A stretch of 64,000 nt of DNA from Stagnimonas sp965279705 (lineage in GTDB: Bacteria > Pseudomonadota > Gammaproteobacteria > Nevskiales > Nevskiaceae), in assembly GCA_965279705.1 (NCBI GenBank), contig OZ257257.1, positions 3,038,001 through 3,102,000 on the forward strand. Direction: 5' to 3'. A program made the translations under genes and the position numbers. Below the pieces are notes generated by a model. It saw only the letters and a program-made list of their open reading frames with translations. It did not search any database and had not been told where the DNA came from. Numbering within the stretch: the first letter of the stretch is position 1; each line of letters opens with the position of its first letter. Of this stretch, positions 8,282-16,233 are shown one piece after another.

Positions 8282-9637
8282 ATGCGCGCAGTGACGCCAC
8301 AACCACCGCTCGTCCCGCCCCCTGCTGCCAAACCGCGCAGCTCTTTCCATCAAATCCTCAGCAACGCCGGCATCCTGCTGGGCGGCAAGGCCGTGAACGC
8401 CGTGATGGGGCTGGCAACCGTCGCGCTGGCCGCGAGGGCGCTGGGGGTTGAAGTATTCGGCGTGTTCGTGCTGATCCATGCCTACATACAAACCGTGGGC
8501 GAGGTCGCCAAGTTCCAGTCCTGGCAAGCCCTGCTCAATTACGGCACCGCGCCGTTTACCGAAAAACGCTTTAGCCCGTTTCACCGCGTGCTGCGATTCA
8601 GCCTCTTGCTGGATGGCATCAGCGGCCTGACCGGCATTGTGGTTGCACTCACAGGCGTGCTGCTGATCGGCGGCGGGCTGGGCTGGCCCGCCAGCGAGCA
8701 GACCGCTGTTGCGCTATACGCGTTTTCGATCTTCTTCAACGTCAGTGCCACGCCGATCGGCGCGCTGCGTCTGCTGAATCGCTTCGACCTGATGGCCGCA
8801 GAAAGCAGCCTGGAGTCGCTGATCCGGCTGATCGGTGCTGGCTTGGCTTGGTGGCTTGGCGCAGGGCTGCACGTTTTTTTGATGATCTGGTTTTTGGCAC
8901 GGTTCGTCTCGTTCCTGTTCCTGTTTGGCGCAGCCGCCTGGATGCTGCAAACAAAGCAGGCTCTGAGCGGATTCCGCTGGCGCTTTACCGGTTCGTGGAC
9001 GGAAGGCATGCCCGGCATCTGGCCCTTTGTGTGGTCGACCAATTTCAACACCACGCTCGGTCTCGCCTTCACCCATCTGGGCACGCTGATGGTCGGCGCG
9101 CTGCTGGGTGCCACAGATGCAGCGCTCTATCGCATCGCCAAACAGCTGGCTGACGCTGTGGCCAAACCCGCCAAACTGATCGTGCCCGCGCTCTACCCGG
9201 AACTTGCACGCCTCGCGATGAACCCGGATCGCGCCGCGCTGCGCAAACTCGTCCGGCAACTGGCGCTGGCTGCGGGTGGAGTGGCAACCGGCTTGCTGGT
9301 GCTCGTCGCCCTTTTCGGCGGTGCGCTGCTGTCGGTTTTAATCGGGCCGGAGTTCATTGCCGCCAAGCCGGTGATGCTGTGGCTGCTGACCGGTGCGGTC
9401 ATCAGCATCTGGGCGGTGCCGCTGGAGCCGCTGCTGATGTCTACCGGCAGTGCCACCGCGGCATTCTGGCTGCGCCTCGCCGTAACCGTTTTTTACATCC
9501 CGTTGCTCTACTGGATGATTGTGACGCAGGCGCTGCATGGCGCCGGTGTGGCCGCCGTGATCGGCGCGGCACTGATGTTGCTCGGCCAAGTCTGGTTGGT
9601 GCGACGCTGGTTTGGCCAGAAACACCGTGCGGTATGA
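8282..9637 (+). CDS. polysaccharide/lipid flippase-like membrane protein (MOP superfamily)
   Basis: Integral inner-membrane protein of 451 residues with about 12 hydrophobic segments after a 25-residue Pro-rich cytoplasmic tail. The N-terminus (ILLGGKAVNAVMGLATVALAA, ARALGVEVFGVFVLIHAYIQ) matches Wzx/RfbX-type oligosaccharide flippases. The substrate cannot be read from sequence. It lies directly upstream of the sphingolipid genes on the same strand, with 74 bp before the acyl-AMP ligase, so it may flip a glycolipid made by this locus; it could equally be an unrelated O-unit flippase. There is no strong Shine-Dalgarno at ATG 8282. Confidence 0.75.
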   Translation: MRAVTPQPPLVPPPAAKPRSSFHQILSNAGILLGGKAVNAVMGLATVALAARALGVEVFGVFVLIHAYIQTVGEVAKFQSWQALLNYGTAPFTEKRFSPFHRVLRFSLLLDGISGLTGIVVALTGVLLIGGGLGWPASEQTAVALYAFSIFFNVSATPIGALRLLNRFDLMAAESSLESLIRLIGAGLAWWLGAGLHVFLMIWFLARFVSFLFLFGAAAWMLQTKQALSGFRWRFTGSWTEGMPGIWPFVWSTNFNTTLGLAFTHLGTLMVGALLGATDAALYRIAKQLADAVAKPAKLIVPALYPELARLAMNPDRAALRKLVRQLALAAGGVATGLLVLVALFGGALLSVLIGPEFIAAKPVMLWLLTGAVISIWAVPLEPLLMSTGSATAAFWLRLAVTVFYIPLLYWMIVTQALHGAGVAAVIGAALMLLGQVWLVRRWFGQKHRAV

Positions 9638-9711
9638 TGAACATGCGTTGTCGGCAAGACGCCTCACCGCGCCGCCACCCAACACCCCATACCTATAAAT
9701 AAGCCCGAGCA

Positions 9712-11442
9712 ATGCAGGCGCCTACTCCGACTTCAAGCGGACTACCCCACTACCGACTGGCCGATTTCGCGACGCTGCCGCTTGCACTCGACTATGCGGC
9801 ACAGGGCGACACCGGTATCAACTTCTATTCCGGCAAGGGCGAGTTGCTCGAATGCCTGAGTTACCAGCTGCTGCGCGAGCAGGCGCTGGTACTGGCGCAG
9901 CAGTTTCTCGCCCAGGGCCTGAAGCCCGGTGACCGGGTCGCGCTCATCGCCGATACCGATGGCGACTTTGCTCGTGCCTTTTTCGCCTGCCAGTACGCCG
10001 GACTGGTGCCGACCGCGCTGCCGCTGCCTGCCGCGTTTGGGGGCCGCGAGGCCTACGTCTCGCATATCCGCCACATGCTGGAAATCGCGGATGTCTCGGC
10101 CGCCATTGCACCTACTGCCCTCACCGAATGGCTGGCGCAGGCCGCCGATGTGCTGGCGCTGAAATACGTTGGCACGCTGGCTGCGTTGCCGGCGACCACA
10201 CGTACGGTGGCACTGCCCGTCGCGGACGAAGAAGACTTCAGCTATCTGCAATTTTCGTCCGGCAGCACGCGCTTTCCCCTCGGCGTCGCCGTCACCCAGA
10301 AAGCCTTGATGGCCAATGTGCGCGGCATCGCTCGCGACGGTTTGCAGATCGGCCCGGCCGACCGCTGCACCTCCTGGCTGCCGCTGTATCACGACATGGG
10401 ACTGGTGGGCTTCCTGCTCACGCCGCTGGTTTGTCAGATCTCGGTCGACATGTTTGCCACCCGCGACTTCGCTCGCCGGCCGCTGCTGTGGCTCGAACTC
10501 ATTACCCGCAACGGCGGTACGCTCAGCTACAGCCCGACCTTCGGTTACGAGCTGTGCGCACGACGCGCGCAGACGGCGTCCATCGATGCGCTTGATCTCA
10601 CCCGCTGGCGCGGCGCCGGCATCGGCGGCGACATGGTGCGGCCCGAGCCGCTGGCCAACTTTGCCAGCCGCTTCGCACCGCAGGGCTTCAAGGCCGGCGC
10701 CTTCGTGCCGAGCTACGGCATGGCCGAAACCGCGCTGGCGCTCAGCTTCTCGCCGCCGCAACAAGGCATCCGCGTTGAAAAGCTGGATATGGATGTGCTC
10801 GAACGCGATCAGCGCGCCGTCATCGCCGCGGCCGACGCCCCCCGCGCGCGCGATTTCGTGCTCTGCGGCCCTGCACTGCCGCTGCACATCGTCGAAGTAC
10901 GCGGGGAAAGCGGCGAGCTGCGCGGGCCACGCCAGGTCGGGCGGCTCTACGCACGCGGCCCGAGCATGATGCACAGCTACTTCGGCCAGCCCGAGGCCAC
11001 CGCCGCAGTGCTGTCGGAAGACGGCTGGCTCGATACCGGTGATTTGGGCTATCTCAGCGAAGGCCAGATCGTCGTCACCGGCCGCGCCAAAGACCTCATC
11101 ATCATCAACGGCCGCAACATCTGGCCGCAGGATCTGGAGTGGACCGCCGAGCACGAAATTGCCGCTCTCCGAAGTGGCGATGTCGCCGCCGTCGCCGTCG
11201 ATGACGGCAATGGCGAGCGCATCGTGGTGCTGGTGGAACATCGCCCCGCCGATGCAGCCGCACTCGAAGCCTTGCGCAAGGAAGTCGCCGGCGTGCTGCG
11301 CCTGCGCCATGGCGTCGAGACCGACGTAGTGCCAGTGCCGCCGCGCGCCTTGCCGCGCACCTCCTCCGGCAAGCTCAGCCGTGCCAAGGCCAAGCAGCTG
11401 TATCTCAAGGGTGCCTTCGTGCTGCCCGTGCCTGCTGCCTGA
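9712..11442 (+). CDS. aasR: fatty acyl-AMP ligase / acyl-ACP synthetase (sphingolipid locus)
   Basis: Adenylate-forming enzyme, 576 residues, likely to activate a fatty acid and load it onto the small ACP encoded downstream. The P-loop SSGSTRFPLG (residues 182-191) has the R-x-P form seen in fatty acyl-AMP ligases rather than the TGxPKG of acyl-CoA synthetases. LDTGDLGY and GRAKDLIIINGRNIWPQDLE are the C-terminal core motifs, and PRTSSGKLSRAKAKQLY carries the catalytic lysine region. It is followed after 6 bp by the reductase and then by ACP and Spt, the gene set described for Caulobacter ceramide synthesis. The role is inferred from that context; family assignment is firm. Confidence 0.85.
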   Translation: MQAPTPTSSGLPHYRLADFATLPLALDYAAQGDTGINFYSGKGELLECLSYQLLREQALVLAQQFLAQGLKPGDRVALIADTDGDFARAFFACQYAGLVPTALPLPAAFGGREAYVSHIRHMLEIADVSAAIAPTALTEWLAQAADVLALKYVGTLAALPATTRTVALPVADEEDFSYLQFSSGSTRFPLGVAVTQKALMANVRGIARDGLQIGPADRCTSWLPLYHDMGLVGFLLTPLVCQISVDMFATRDFARRPLLWLELITRNGGTLSYSPTFGYELCARRAQTASIDALDLTRWRGAGIGGDMVRPEPLANFASRFAPQGFKAGAFVPSYGMAETALALSFSPPQQGIRVEKLDMDVLERDQRAVIAAADAPRARDFVLCGPALPLHIVEVRGESGELRGPRQVGRLYARGPSMMHSYFGQPEATAAVLSEDGWLDTGDLGYLSEGQIVVTGRAKDLIIINGRNIWPQDLEWTAEHEIAALRSGDVAAVAVDDGNGERIVVLVEHRPADAAALEALRKEVAGVLRLRHGVETDVVPVPPRALPRTSSGKLSRAKAKQLYLKGAFVLPVPAA

Positions 11443-11448
11443 AACCTC

Positions 11449-12423
11449 GTGCGTGCATTGCGAAAATCCTCAGCCCGCGACGTGCGTACCATCGCGGTCA
11501 CCGGCGCTACAGGCTTTGTCGGCCGGCATGCCGTAGCCCAGCTTGCCGCTCAAGGCTGGCAGGTGCGTGTGCTGGCGCGCAGCGATCCGGCGCATGCGCT
11601 GTGGCGCGATGCACATCCTGACGTCGTGCTGGGCAGTCTCGAAGACTCCGAAGCATTGCAACGTTTGGTGCGCGGCGCTGATGCCGTGCTGCATCTCGCC
11701 GGGGCGATCAAGGCGCGCGACGAGCAGGGATTCATGCGCGTCAATCGGGATGGCACCGCCGCACTCGCATCCGCAGTGCAGCGTGCAGCGCCCAATGCGC
11801 ACTTTCTGCATATCTCCAGCCTCGCCGCGCGCGAGCCTCATCTTTCTGGCTACTGCGCCAGCAAGCGCGCCGGCGAAGCGGCAGTGATCGCCTCATTCAG
11901 CCCGCAGCACTTCAGCATCCTGCGGCCGCCTGCCGTCTATGGCCCGGGCGACCGCGAGACGCTGGCGTTTTTCCAGCTCGCGCGCCAGCCGTTGATCCCG
12001 CTGCTGGGGCGACCCAGCGCCAGGTTGGCCGCGATTCACGTCGAAGACGCCGTCAGCGCCTTCACCGCCCGTCTGGTTGCCGGCCCCTCCGGCGCGGTGC
12101 AGGGCATTGCCGATGCGGAGCCCGCAGGCTACAGCTGGCAGCAGGTGCTGGCGGCAGCGGCCCATGCGGTTGGCAATCGGAAACCCCGTTTCGTTCAGGT
12201 GCCGCGCCCTCTATTAAGTGGGGTGGGTTACGCCGCCGGCACGCTGGCCAAACTGGCCGGGCAGGCCGCGATGTTCAACCCCGGCAAGTTGCGTGAACTG
12301 CTGCACGAAGACTGGAGTGCGCCTGAAGAGGGGCTGTTCCGTCCGGCAGCGATTCCACGTTACAGTCTCGAATCGGGCTTCAGCAGCACAGCGAGCTGGT
12401 ACTTTGAGGCGGGCTGGTTGTAA
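11449..12423 (+). CDS. cerR: NAD(P)-dependent epimerase/reductase, CerR-like (3-oxo-sphinganine reductase candidate)
   Basis: Extended short-chain dehydrogenase of 324 residues. The Rossmann motif TGATGFVG is at about residues 18-25, and YCASK gives the YxxxK catalytic pair after the SS of HISSLAARE. Family members near bacterial spt genes (CerR of Caulobacter) reduce the 3-oxo group of the sphingoid backbone, and this gene sits between the acyl-AMP ligase and acp-spt. The start is uncertain: GTG 11449 is used here, but GTG 11482 (MRTIAVTGATGF) would give a more standard N-terminus; neither has a clear Shine-Dalgarno. Confidence 0.8.
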   Translation: MRALRKSSARDVRTIAVTGATGFVGRHAVAQLAAQGWQVRVLARSDPAHALWRDAHPDVVLGSLEDSEALQRLVRGADAVLHLAGAIKARDEQGFMRVNRDGTAALASAVQRAAPNAHFLHISSLAAREPHLSGYCASKRAGEAAVIASFSPQHFSILRPPAVYGPGDRETLAFFQLARQPLIPLLGRPSARLAAIHVEDAVSAFTARLVAGPSGAVQGIADAEPAGYSWQQVLAAAAHAVGNRKPRFVQVPRPLLSGVGYAAGTLAKLAGQAAMFNPGKLRELLHEDWSAPEEGLFRPAAIPRYSLESGFSSTASWYFEAGWL

Positions 12424-12515
12424 AACCTTGGGGCGGCACAATTTTTGACTGGTCCAACACACTCAGTTGACCCAGCACCGTTGCCCCCGGCTGTGGCAGC
12501 TGAGTGATTTTTCCA

Positions 12516-12544
12516 AGAACTTTTTGTGACCAAGCGCTTACAAT
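12516..12544 (+). promoter_or_regulatory. candidate promoter for acp-spt
   Basis: The 183-bp gap between cerR and acp holds TACAAT (12539-12544), a good -10 box. The region 16 bp upstream reads AGAACTT (12516-12522), which is poor for sigma70 but close to the sigmaE -35 (GGAACTT). No other promoter-like pair stands out in the gap. This suggests acp-spt can be transcribed separately from aasR-cerR. Confidence 0.35.
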
Positions 12545-12606
12545 TCCGCGCATGCGGTCTCAGAACGCGCGTAAATGATTGTTGTTGCAGCAATATGAGT
12601 GCAGGG

Positions 12607-12867
12607 ATGAACGAGAGTTTGAGCGATACCCGAGAACAGATTATTCAAGGACTGCGGCAGATCGTGCCGGCATCCGCACAGGTGGCTGGGACGACCCACA
12701 TCATGCGGGACTTGAACCTCGACTCCTTGGCTGTGATGGACTTCATGCTGACGCTGGAAGACCGTTTCGATATCGTCATTTCGCTTGAAAAAGTGGCCGA
12801 GGTTGAAACCCTCGACGATTTGGTGGGTGTGGTGGATCAATTGCGCGCAAGGAAATTGAAATCGTGA
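12607..12867 (+). CDS. acyl carrier protein of the sphingolipid locus
   Basis: An 86-residue carrier protein distinct from the fatty-acid-synthase AcpP. The phosphopantetheine site is DLNLDSLAVMDFM with Ser40. Acidic helices follow (LEDRFDIVISLEKVAEVETLDDL). It probably presents the acyl thioester to Spt, since bacterial sphingolipid loci carry their own ACP next to spt. Start ATG 12607 gives a normal ACP N-terminus; ATG 12595 would add MSAG and is also possible because the GCAGGG before 12607 is too close for a good Shine-Dalgarno. Its stop overlaps the spt start by 4 bp (GTGA), so the two are translationally coupled. Confidence 0.88.
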   Translation: MNESLSDTREQIIQGLRQIVPASAQVAGTTHIMRDLNLDSLAVMDFMLTLEDRFDIVISLEKVAEVETLDDLVGVVDQLRARKLKS

Positions 12868-14153
12868 GTATTCTCAATAAGTTTGCCCCTTTACGGCAGA
12901 CCTACGACCAACTGCGTGCAGTCGGCCAGAACCCCTTTGAAATGGTGTTCGAGCAGATGTTCTCGCCCACCGAGGGCTTGCACAACGGCCGCCGCACCAT
13001 CCTGCTCGGCACCAACAACTATCTGGGCCTCACCTTCGATCAGGACTGCATCGACGCGTCCGTCGAAGTGCTGAAAGCGCAGGGCACCGGCACCACCGGC
13101 TCGCGCATCGCCAACGGCAGCTACAGCGGCCACCGCCAGCTCGAAACCGACCTTTGCAAATACTTCAATCGCAAGCACTGCATGGTGTTTTCGACCGGCT
13201 ACCAGGCCAATCTCGGCATGTTGTCCACGCTTGCGGGCAAGGGCGACTATCTGTTGCTCGACTCCGACAGCCACGCCTCGATCTACGACGGCGCACGCCT
13301 CGGCCATGCCGAAGTGGTGCGTTTCCGTCACAACGACCCGGATGATCTTGCCAAGCGCCTCAAGCGCCTTTCCAGCGAGCCCGGTGCCAAGCTTGTGGTG
13401 GTCGAAGGCATCTACTCAATGCTGGGCGACGCAGCACCCCTTAAAGAAATCGCCGCCGTCAAACGCGAAATGGGCGCCTGGCTGATGGTCGATGAGGCGC
13501 ACTCGCTCGGCGTGCTCGGCGACAATGGCCGCGGTCTGTCGGAATCCGCCGGTGTTGAAGCCGATGTCGATTTCGTGATCGGCACCTTCTCGAAGAGCCT
13601 TGGCAGCGTCGGCGGCTTCTGCGTCTCCGACCTCGAAGGCTTCGACGTGCTGCGCGTCGGTTGCCGTCCCTATATGTTCACAGCCTCGCTGCCGCCGTCG
13701 GTGATGACCTCGACCATCACTGCGCTGCGTCGCCTGCAGGAATCGCCCGAGTTGCGCACCAAGCTGCACGCTAACGGCAATCGTCTCTATGACGGGCTCA
13801 AAGGTCTCGGCTTCAAGGTCGGCCCGCAGCCCAACCCGATCGTCTCGGTCTCGCTCGAAGATCCGATGCTGGCCGTGACCTTCTGGAACCGCCTGCTTGA
13901 AGGCGGCGTGTATCTCAACCTCGCGCTGCCGCCTGCCACGCCCACCAACGCACCGCTGCTGCGCTCCAGCGTCAGTGCTGCGCACACCTTCGAGCAGATC
14001 GACCGCGTCGTGCAGTTGTTCGAGACGGTCGGGCGTCAGCTGGGCGTGCTGCCCGCGCTGCCGCCGATGCGCCGCGCCAAGCCGGCGACCGGCTCCGGCG
14101 TGTTCCCGGCCAACGCGGAGCTGGATCGCGCCATCGCCGTTGGCGCTCGCTAA
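12864..14153 (+). CDS. spt: serine palmitoyltransferase
   Basis: PLP enzyme of the alpha-oxoamine synthase family that condenses serine with an acyl thioester to 3-oxo-sphinganine, the committed step of sphingolipid synthesis; cytoplasmic, homodimeric. The 429 residues include TNNYLGLT (49-57), SDSHASIYDGARLGHAE with the PLP-stacking His137, VDEAHSLGVLGDNGRG (Asp210, His213) and the PLP lysine in GTFSKSLGSVGG (Lys244). KBL and BioF are alternatives within the fold, but the adjacent ACP, CerR-like and ceramide-synthase-like genes strongly favour Spt. It starts with GTG inside the ACP stop. A terminator follows 15 bp after the stop. Confidence 0.93.
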   Translation: MSILNKFAPLRQTYDQLRAVGQNPFEMVFEQMFSPTEGLHNGRRTILLGTNNYLGLTFDQDCIDASVEVLKAQGTGTTGSRIANGSYSGHRQLETDLCKYFNRKHCMVFSTGYQANLGMLSTLAGKGDYLLLDSDSHASIYDGARLGHAEVVRFRHNDPDDLAKRLKRLSSEPGAKLVVVEGIYSMLGDAAPLKEIAAVKREMGAWLMVDEAHSLGVLGDNGRGLSESAGVEADVDFVIGTFSKSLGSVGGFCVSDLEGFDVLRVGCRPYMFTASLPPSVMTSTITALRRLQESPELRTKLHANGNRLYDGLKGLGFKVGPQPNPIVSVSLEDPMLAVTFWNRLLEGGVYLNLALPPATPTNAPLLRSSVSAAHTFEQIDRVVQLFETVGRQLGVLPALPPMRRAKPATGSGVFPANAELDRAIAVGAR

Positions 14154-14168
14154 AGCTTCACAGCATTG

Positions 14169-14196
14169 AAAAAGGCCCGGTTTACCGGGCCTTTTT
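14169..14196 (+). terminator. bidirectional intrinsic terminator after spt
   Basis: Stem AAAAAGGCCCGG / CCGGGCCTTTTT with a TTTA loop. It lies between spt (+) and the convergent Tam41-like gene (-), with T-runs on both strands. Confidence 0.93.
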
Positions 14197-14198
14197 CG

Positions 14199-15131
14199 TT
14201 AACGCAACACACCGCGACGCCAGAGCGTCCACAAGACCTTGGGTGCTGCCAGCAGGGGATGACGTCGCTGCCAATCCGTGAGCGGAATGCGATAGCCGCT
14301 ATGACGCTCGACCTTCCACGCCACGTAGTCGGCCCCGCCAGCAAAGGTGAACACGCTCTTGGTGAGCCGCAGCAGATTCAGTGGCTTGCCCCAGCGGGCG
14401 CGACGCGACCAGGCGTGTTCGGCCTTGGCGCGTTCTTCGGAACTGACGTCCGGCTTGAGCTGACTCGCGGCGTCCTGAGAGAACCCCGCACCCGCCACCT
14501 GCCAGCCCAAGCACAGTGCTTGTTCGTATCGCTGTGGATCGTGTGCAGCAAGGCTTGCCGCGCGGGTGGATTTTTCCACCCGCAGTTCCGCCGCATAGGT
14601 GCGCGCGAACACGGCATCCCAGTAGTCCTTGGCTTGTCCCTGTTCTGGCCCCAACAAAGCCGCCCACCGGCTGGCCGTGACCACCGCCTTGGCAACCGCC
14701 GCACTCGCTGCGGCGGCCGCCGCGCCATCACGCGACCAGATCAGCCGGACGGGTTGCGCGAAGCGCGCCCATAAAGTGGTGTCGAGCCCGGCCCCGGCGA
14801 CGCCCCGCTGAAATTGGTCGAGACGCAGCACCGCCACTTTCGCGCGCAGCGTGCGGCCCTCGCAAACCCATTCGTGATAGCCAACATTGGGCGGCAGCAG
14901 ATGGTTGCCGATTACAGCCAGTGATGAGGGATGCCAGTCGCGCAGTCGATCGACCAGGATGTAGAAATCCAGCACGCCTTCGAGATCGCCCGTGCGCAGA
15001 TTGCTGCCGTAGAACAGCACTGCCAGCGCGCCTTGCCCTTGCGCAGCGAGGTGCGCGGCAAAGGCCGTGACGGCCGGCGGCACCGCTTCGCACAGCTCGG
15101 CGGCGATGAGCGCGTCGAGCGGCGTGGCCAT
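14199..15131 (-). CDS. Tam41/Mmp37-like cytidylyltransferase (CDP-lipid synthase candidate)
   Basis: A 310-residue protein with the nucleotidyltransferase signature LFYGSNLRTGDLEGVLDFYI (GS at 42-43, Asp55) followed by LVDRLRDWH (Asp61), which resembles the YGS...DFIFAV...WH pattern of mitochondrial Tam41, a phosphatidate cytidylyltransferase making CDP-diacylglycerol. The C-terminus has a conserved-looking FAGGADYVAWKVERHSG. It lies 10 bp downstream of a DAGK-like lipid kinase, so in this locus it may activate ceramide-1-phosphate to CDP-ceramide. The family call rests on motif recall, not a search. Start ATG 15131 (MATPLDAL) was chosen; ATG 15155 would overlap the kinase gene. Confidence 0.65.
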   Translation of the reverse strand: MATPLDALIAAELCEAVPPAVTAFAAHLAAQGQGALAVLFYGSNLRTGDLEGVLDFYILVDRLRDWHPSSLAVIGNHLLPPNVGYHEWVCEGRTLRAKVAVLRLDQFQRGVAGAGLDTTLWARFAQPVRLIWSRDGAAAAAASAAVAKAVVTASRWAALLGPEQGQAKDYWDAVFARTYAAELRVEKSTRAASLAAHDPQRYEQALCLGWQVAGAGFSQDAASQLKPDVSSEERAKAEHAWSRRARWGKPLNLLRLTKSVFTFAGGADYVAWKVERHSGYRIPLTDWQRRHPLLAAPKVLWTLWRRGVLR

Positions 15132-15141
15132 TGCGGCCGCT

Positions 15142-16140
15142 TCAGGCGGGTGCATGGAACCGCACCAGCGGCCCGGCTTGCAGCAGCAACTGGCCCTGCG
15201 CATCCGGGGCAAAAGGCTCGCCATCGACGATCAGCGGCTCGGCCATCGTCAGGGTGATTCGCGCAGCACGGCCACTACGATAAGCACCACTCGCCAGCGC
15301 CCGCGCACTGGGCTTGCCGCGCAGCAGCGTCGGCAGCACGCGGCCGAAGCGCGGTGCGGGGGCGTCGATATCGAGCCAGTGCAGAGCGCCTTTCGCGTCT
15401 TCGGCAGACCAGAACGGCCACAGCCCCATCAGCAATTTGTCGAGACTGGTGGCCAGCAGCACGAAGCGCGGCGTGCTCACGGGTGCGGCGTCATCAATGG
15501 CGACGATGACGGTGCTGCCGCGCTGCCAGTCGTTGTTTTTGCCCCCTGCCAGCACCTGCCAGGCCGCACCGGCGATGGTGGCCGAGACCGCCCAGCCGTG
15601 GAAAAAACCTTTCTCGCGCAGGCCACCAGTTGCCATCGCCACCGCACGCGCATAGTTGGCGCAGCCGACGAAGAAGCCGAATACGGGCGCGTGCGAACCA
15701 TCGGGCCAGCGCACTTCGATGGGCCGGCGCTCGGAGATTCGCGTGGGATGCGCGCCGCTCAAGGACTCATACCAGTGCAATACCGCACGCTCACCGCGCT
15801 TGAACCCGCCCACATCCGCGACGGCCAGATTGGTGTTGCCAGAGGCGCACAGCGCAATCGTCGGCCAGTCGTTGCCATACGCCGCCGGCAGCGCACTGAG
15901 CACATCGCGCAGCGTGCCGTCGCCGCCATCCACCATGAGATGGCGGATGCCCTGCGCGGCGAACTCGCGCACGGTCTCGGCCAGTGCCTCAGTGGTGAAG
16001 GGCAGCGCGATCGTGACCTCCGGCGGCACGTCGCGATCTTTCAGCGGGCCGGCTCTGTTGCGCTGGCTTTTGGGGTTGCGGATGACCCCGGCGCGGATCA
16101 CGGCGGTCACTGCGCGCGCATCAGGGCTTGGATGCCGCAA
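15142..16140 (-). CDS. diacylglycerol/sphingosine kinase-like lipid kinase (ceramide kinase candidate)
   Basis: DAGK-catalytic-domain protein of up to 332 residues. The nucleotide-binding motif VDGGDGTLRDV is at residues 70-80 and IRNPKSQRN lies at the N-terminus, both hallmarks of the DagK/LCB5 family. NTNLAVADVGG and FFVGCANYARAV are further family blocks, and the C-terminal half should be the beta-sandwich lipid-binding domain. Caulobacter encodes a ceramide kinase of this family (CpgB) beside its spt, so ceramide is the likely substrate here; diacylglycerol cannot be excluded. The start is uncertain: TTG 16140 gives the longest protein, while GTG 16110 or 16101 would begin nearer the first conserved strand. 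Confidence 0.75.
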   Translation of the reverse strand: MRHPSPDARAVTAVIRAGVIRNPKSQRNRAGPLKDRDVPPEVTIALPFTTEALAETVREFAAQGIRHLMVDGGDGTLRDVLSALPAAYGNDWPTIALCASGNTNLAVADVGGFKRGERAVLHWYESLSGAHPTRISERRPIEVRWPDGSHAPVFGFFVGCANYARAVAMATGGLREKGFFHGWAVSATIAGAAWQVLAGGKNNDWQRGSTVIVAIDDAAPVSTPRFVLLATSLDKLLMGLWPFWSAEDAKGALHWLDIDAPAPRFGRVLPTLLRGKPSARALASGAYRSGRAARITLTMAEPLIVDGEPFAPDAQGQLLLQAGPLVRFHAPA

Positions 16141-16233
16141 AGGGTGATGACTGTTTGAGACATGACGAATCCGTGCGGGCGATTTAGCGGCTTATCATCG
16201 CCGCCAGATCGAAAAATCAGTCCGCAATTATCC

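Noticed and set aside
12864..14153. Reading spt as 2-amino-3-ketobutyrate CoA ligase or BioF
   Set aside because: No tdh or bio genes are adjacent, while a private ACP, CerR-like, kinase and ceramide-synthase-like genes are; sequence blocks also fit Spt better.
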